A stretch of 64,000 bases of DNA from Actinomycetota bacterium (GTDB lineage: Bacteria; Actinomycetota; Geothermincolia; Fen-727; Anoxymicrobiaceae), in the NCBI GenBank assembly GCA_018831265.1, contig JAHJCO010000060.1, positions 37,635 to 101,634 on the forward strand, given 5' to 3'. The notes beneath the pieces were generated by a model. It was not told the DNA's origin. It made no database searches and worked only from the letters and a program-made list of their open reading frames with translations. The position numbers and the translations under genes are program-made. Shown here piece by piece: positions 61,221-64,000 of the stretch. The stretch's first letter is position 1, and every line of letters starts with the position of its first letter.

Positions 61221-62516
61221 CTAGATCTCGCGATTGTCGATCACCCGCACCGCCTTGCCCTCGCTCCGGGCGATGCTGCGCGGCTCCATCAGGTTGACCA
61301 GTACACCGATCCCCAGGTAGCTCTCTATCTCGGCCTGGATGACCTCCTGCCATTCCTCGAGGCCCCGGATGCGGTCCGAGAACATCTCCTCTGAGACCTC
61401 CACCTGTACCTCGAGCATATCCAGCCCGGCCATCCTCTCCACGATTATCTGGTAATGCGGACTGATACCCTCGATCTGCATCAGGACCGTCTCGATCTGC
61501 GAGGGGAAGACGTTGACGCCCCTTATTATCAGCATATCGTCCGAGCGTCCGCGCACCCGCCTCATGCGGACGTGAGTACGCCCGCAGGGGCAGATCTCGT
61601 CGATGAGCGAGGTGACGTCGCGGGTTCGGTAACGTATCAGGGGCATGCCTTCCTTGTTGATGGTGGTGAAGACCAGCTCACCCTGCTCTCCAACGGGCAG
61701 GGGCTCCATGGTCGATGGGTCGATTATCTCCGGCAGGAAGGCGTCCTCGAAGATATGCAGCCCTTCCTTGTGCTCGCACTCGATGGACACGCCGGGCCCC
61801 ATTACCTCGGACAGTCCGTAGATATCGAAAGCGGAGAGGTTGAGTATGTGCTCGATCCGGTCGCGCATCCGGTCGCTCCACGGCTCCGCCCCGAAGACGC
61901 CGCTCTTCAGCTTGAGCTGCTTGAAGTCCACCTCCATCTCCTCGGCCGCCTCGGCCATGAACAGGGCGTAGGACGGCGTGCAGCAGAGCACCGTTGTGCC
62001 AAGGTCGACCATCATCCTTATCTGGCGCTTGGTGTTACCGCCCGATATCGGTATCGCGGTCGCGCCCAGCTTCTCCACGCCGTAGTGCAGTCCCAGCCCG
62101 CCCGTGAACAGCCCATAGCCGTAGGCCACCTGCACGATGTCCGACGAGTCTGCCATGGCGGACACCAGCGCACGCGCGACCAGCTCGGACCACACCTCAA
62201 TGTCCCTGTCGGTGTAACCGACCACGGTGGGGGTGCCGGTCGTCCCCGAGGAGGCGTGTATCCTCACGATGTCGCGGGTCGGGACGGTGAACAGGCCAAA
62301 GGGGTAGTTCTCTCGCAGGTCCTCCTTCGAGGTGAACGGGAGCCTGGCAACGTCCGCGATGCTGTTCATATCCTTCCAGGACACCCCGGCCTCCCTGAGC
62401 TTCGCACGGTAGAACGGCACCATCTCCTCGCAGCGCTTTACGGTCGCCTTGAGCCTTTCCAGCTGCAGGTCCGCGAGGGCCGACCTGTCCATCGACTCGA
62501 TCTCAGGATTAAACAT
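61221..62516 (-). CDS. paaK: Phenylacetate-CoA ligase (arylacetyl-CoA synthetase)
   Basis: PaaK joins phenylacetate (or a related arylacetate) to CoA using ATP. The 431-residue protein of the ANL superfamily has [19 protein letters not shown] (the Ser/Thr/Gly-rich ATP loop), [25 protein letters not shown] and [20 protein letters not shown], ending with a small C-terminal domain with [29 protein letters not shown] precedes the chosen ATG. In anaerobes it helps the use of phenylalanine, tyrosine or tryptophan breakdown products. It precedes the ACT protein. Confidence 0.93.
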   Translation of the reverse strand: MFNPEIESMDRSALADLQLERLKATVKRCEEMVPFYRAKLREAGVSWKDMNSIADVARLPFTSKEDLRENYPFGLFTVPTRDIVRIHASSGTTGTPTVVGYTDRDIEVWSELVARALVSAMADSSDIVQVAYGYGLFTGGLGLHYGVEKLGATAIPISGGNTKRQIRMMVDLGTTVLCCTPSYALFMAEAAEEMEVDFKQLKLKSGVFGAEPWSDRMRDRIEHILNLSAFDIYGLSEVMGPGVSIECEHKEGLHIFEDAFLPEIIDPSTMEPLPVGEQGELVFTTINKEGMPLIRYRTRDVTSLIDEICPCGRTHVRMRRVRGRSDDMLIIRGVNVFPSQIETVLMQIEGISPHYQIIVERMAGLDMLEVQVEVSEEMFSDRIRGLEEWQEVIQAEIESYLGIGVLVNLMEPRSIARSEGKAVRVIDNREI

Positions 62517-62560
62517 CGTCACCACCTCGGATAGTCTCAAACAGCAGATATTCTAGCACA

Positions 62561-63355
62561 CTAATCCAGCAGGGCTTCGGCCAGGCTGCCGGCCACCGAT
62601 GTCGGCCGGATGCCGGTCGCTTCGACCTCCTCCAGGCTGGAGATACCGGTCAGTACCAGCAGGGTATCCACCCCGGCCGCGAGCCCCACGGCCACGTCGG
62701 TGTCCAGTCGGTCGCCGACCAGCAGTGTCTCCCCCCGCCGCGCGCCCATCCTCTCCAGCGCCAGCTCCACCATGAGCGGGTTCGGTTTCCCGGCGACGTA
62801 CGGCTCAGTGCCCGCCCCGGTGCTCACGGCCGCCACCAGCGCCCCCGCCCCGGGCCACAACCCCTCCGGGGTCGGGTAGGTGCTGTCGCCGTTGGTGGCC
62901 ACGAAGTAGGCGCCGTTCCGTATCGCCACCACCGCGGCCTTCAGCTTCTCGAAGTCGAAGGCTCTGTCCCACCCCACCACCACGACGTCCGCGCCCCTGG
63001 AGTCCACGGGCTCGAGGAGCGACAGGCCGGCCCCCTCGACCTGGCGGGTGAGCCCCTCCTCGCCTATCACGAACGCCCGCGCCCCGCCCTCCGGCCACCT
63101 CTCGGACAGGTGGCATGCGACCGCCTGGCCTGAGGTGACGAAGGCGTCGGGCTCCACTTCCAGTCCCATGCCATGAAGCTTGCCCGCGTACTGCTCGGGG
63201 CTGGTGGAGGAGTTGTTGGTGAGGAAGACGAAGGGCACACCGTTTTCCGACAGCCGGCGGAGGGCCTCTATCGCGCCCGGCAGGGGATCGTTCAGGAGAT
63301 AGACCACACCGTCCAGGTCTATGATGAAAGCGCGGTACTTCCCCTTGATGCCCAT
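62561..63355 (-). CDS. HAD superfamily hydrolase, class IIA (NagD-like phosphatase)
   Basis: The 264-residue protein has FIIDLDGVVYLLNDPLPGA (nucleophile Asp), FLTNNSSTSPEQYAGKL (motif II), AGKPNPLMVEL (Lys) and LLVGDRLDTDVAVGLAAGVD (motif IV). This is the NagD/p-nitrophenyl phosphatase-like group (class IIA with the C2 cap); typical substrates are small sugar or nucleotide phosphates, not determined here. The ATG at 63355 lies 8 nt downstream of the TPR gene's stop. Confidence 0.92.
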   Translation of the reverse strand: MGIKGKYRAFIIDLDGVVYLLNDPLPGAIEALRRLSENGVPFVFLTNNSSTSPEQYAGKLHGMGLEVEPDAFVTSGQAVACHLSERWPEGGARAFVIGEEGLTRQVEGAGLSLLEPVDSRGADVVVVGWDRAFDFEKLKAAVVAIRNGAYFVATNGDSTYPTPEGLWPGAGALVAAVSTGAGTEPYVAGKPNPLMVELALERMGARRGETLLVGDRLDTDVAVGLAAGVDTLLVLTGISSLEEVEATGIRPTSVAGSLAEALLD

Positions 63356-63362
63356 TCCCGCA

Positions 63363-63749
63363 CTATCCCCCGCGCCCGCCGCGCCCGCCCGCGAGGAAAC
63401 GGAGCGCCATCTCGCGGTACTCATCGAGCGGGTTCAGCGTCCAGGCCAGCTTGAAGTGCCCCCCGGCCTCCACCGTGCGCCCGGTCTTCAGGTAACACAG
63501 CCCCAGGCAGTAGTGGGCATAATCGTTGGTCGGATCGACTTCGAGCGCTTCCTCGAAGCTCCCCGCGGCGGCGGCGAACCTCCCCCACCGGTAGTAGGCG
63601 CGGCCGAGCATCTCCAGCAGTGACCCCTTACGTGGCTCCACCAGTTTCGCCGACTCGAGCACCATCGCGGCCTGGGCGGGATGCCCCTCTTCGAGGAGTT
63701 CCCGGCCACGCTGCATCATGTCGTAGGCGCAATCCTCGGTCACGACCAA
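63363..63749 (-). CDS. Tetratricopeptide-repeat (TPR) protein
   Basis: The 128-residue protein is a run of helical pairs with TPR pattern: ERGRELLEEGHPAQAAMVLE-like helices, then AYYRWGRFAAAAGSFEEALE, VDPTNDYAHYCLGLCYLKTG and RTVEAGGHFKLAWTLNPLDE. Three to three and a half repeats are visible. TPR proteins mediate protein contacts; no further role can be read. It is the first gene of the group TPR-HAD-paaK-ACT-yjbQ. Confidence 0.85.
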   Translation of the reverse strand: MVVTEDCAYDMMQRGRELLEEGHPAQAAMVLESAKLVEPRKGSLLEMLGRAYYRWGRFAAAAGSFEEALEVDPTNDYAHYCLGLCYLKTGRTVEAGGHFKLAWTLNPLDEYREMALRFLAGGRGGRGG

Positions 63750-63849
63750 GCCCTTTCAATCGTGCAGCCGGCGCCCCGACGACGTGAGCGCTGATCGCGA
63801 CAGACCGACGGGGCCAGCACCCGTATGGTAACGTAAAACGTCAACAATC

Positions 63850-63931
63850 AGGGGCGTCAGACAATTTCACGTGTTGACCCCAATCGAAGTGTTGACGGGA
63901 ATTTAGCGCGTGCAAGTGTCTGACCCCCCGT
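63850..63931. repeat. Palindromic intergenic repeat, family R1, copy f (inverted orientation)
   Basis: Here the element reads in the opposite direction: AGGGGCGTCAGACAATTTCA, TTGACCCCAATCGAAGTG, CGGGAATTTAGCGCGTGCAA and GTGTCTGACCCCCCG, followed by TTCGTCCAAGGGTTGGTCGA, the usual flank. It lies about 100 bp upstream of the TPR gene. Confidence 0.85.
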
Positions 63932-63972
63932 TCGTCCAAGGGTTGGTCGACGAGCAATACTGAGATGTGTAG

Positions 63973-64000
63973 ATTTCACGTGTTGACCCCAATCGAAGTG
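63973..64000. repeat. Second, truncated R1 copy at the window end
   Basis: The last 28 bases, beginning ATTTCACGTGTTGACCCC, are identical to 63864-63891 in copy f. The element runs out of the window, so another tandem copy or a composite array starts here. Confidence 0.7.

Overview
This 64 kb window is high-GC chromosomal DNA from what looks like a deep-branching actinobacterium. The strongest evidence is gene order. Three blocks match conserved actinobacterial neighbourhoods: polA-rpsA-coaE-uvrB-uvrA; uvrC-rapZ-whiA-gap-pgk-tpiA-secG; and tlyA-nadK-recN-steA-mctB(steB)-pyrG-nudix-xerD-...-scpA-scpB-rluB-...-cmk. WhiA, SteA, MctB and DUF3866 proteins, frequent TTG/GTG starts, and genes whose -10 box lies about 7 nt before the start codon (leaderless mRNAs) agree with this. 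The anaerobe-style PaaK/ACT pair, TrpB2 and archaeal-type phosphoglycerate mutase suggest a non-model, possibly anaerobic lineage. I cannot name a genus from sequence alone.

Layout. Almost every gene is on the minus strand, so transcription runs from right to left. 1-7270: translation/transcription operon rimP-nusA-ylxR-infB-DUF503-rbfA-nrnA-truB (truB cut by the window edge), with a clear promoter and a hairpin-plus-U attenuator in front of rimP. 7470-12090: lower glycolysis gap-pgk-tpiA-apgM plus secG. 12350-22200: an overlapping DNA-repair/regulator operon dnaJ-like-uvrB-uvrA-uvrC-ogt-rapZ-whiA. 22300-28200: a small plus-strand Cys-rich gene, then coaE, rpsA and polA. 28257-32660: a tRNA-Leu(CAA) gene and a 49-bp exact copy of its 3' part, bracketing a gene for a 1173-residue secreted repeat protein. 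32688-35460: two small membrane proteins and trpB2, which has a Trp-Trp-Trp leader peptide and terminator (an attenuator). 35625-40386: aromatic amino acid genes aroF-tyrA-aroA followed by cmk, plus aroH. 40400-58950: one very long, mostly overlapping gene string from dxs to rluB (isoprenoid precursor, NAD kinase, repair, cell division, envelope glycosyltransferases, CTP synthase, peptidase, recombinase, tRNA synthetase, condensin). 58978-63749: a plus-strand membrane protein with a degenerate M28 peptidase fold, then yjbQ, an ACT protein, paaK, a HAD phosphatase and a TPR protein.

The intergenic spaces hold several families of palindromic repeats (about 80 bp, with arms beginning GGGGTC[A/G]GACA, and a 22-bp motif ending GGTTTGACCCC). 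They sit at the 3' ends of transcription units, and in whiA and cmk the repeat itself supplies the last codons and the stop.

Most notable observations: the trpB2 attenuator; the tRNA-Leu direct repeat, which looks like an attachment-site pair around a surface-protein gene; repeats that form gene ends; a frameshift in a (GC)n tract in tlyA; a NusA protein carrying an extra Cys3His motif and acidic tail; and a likely CTG start for cmk. I saw no CRISPR array, no transposase, no rRNA and no recognisable defence system.
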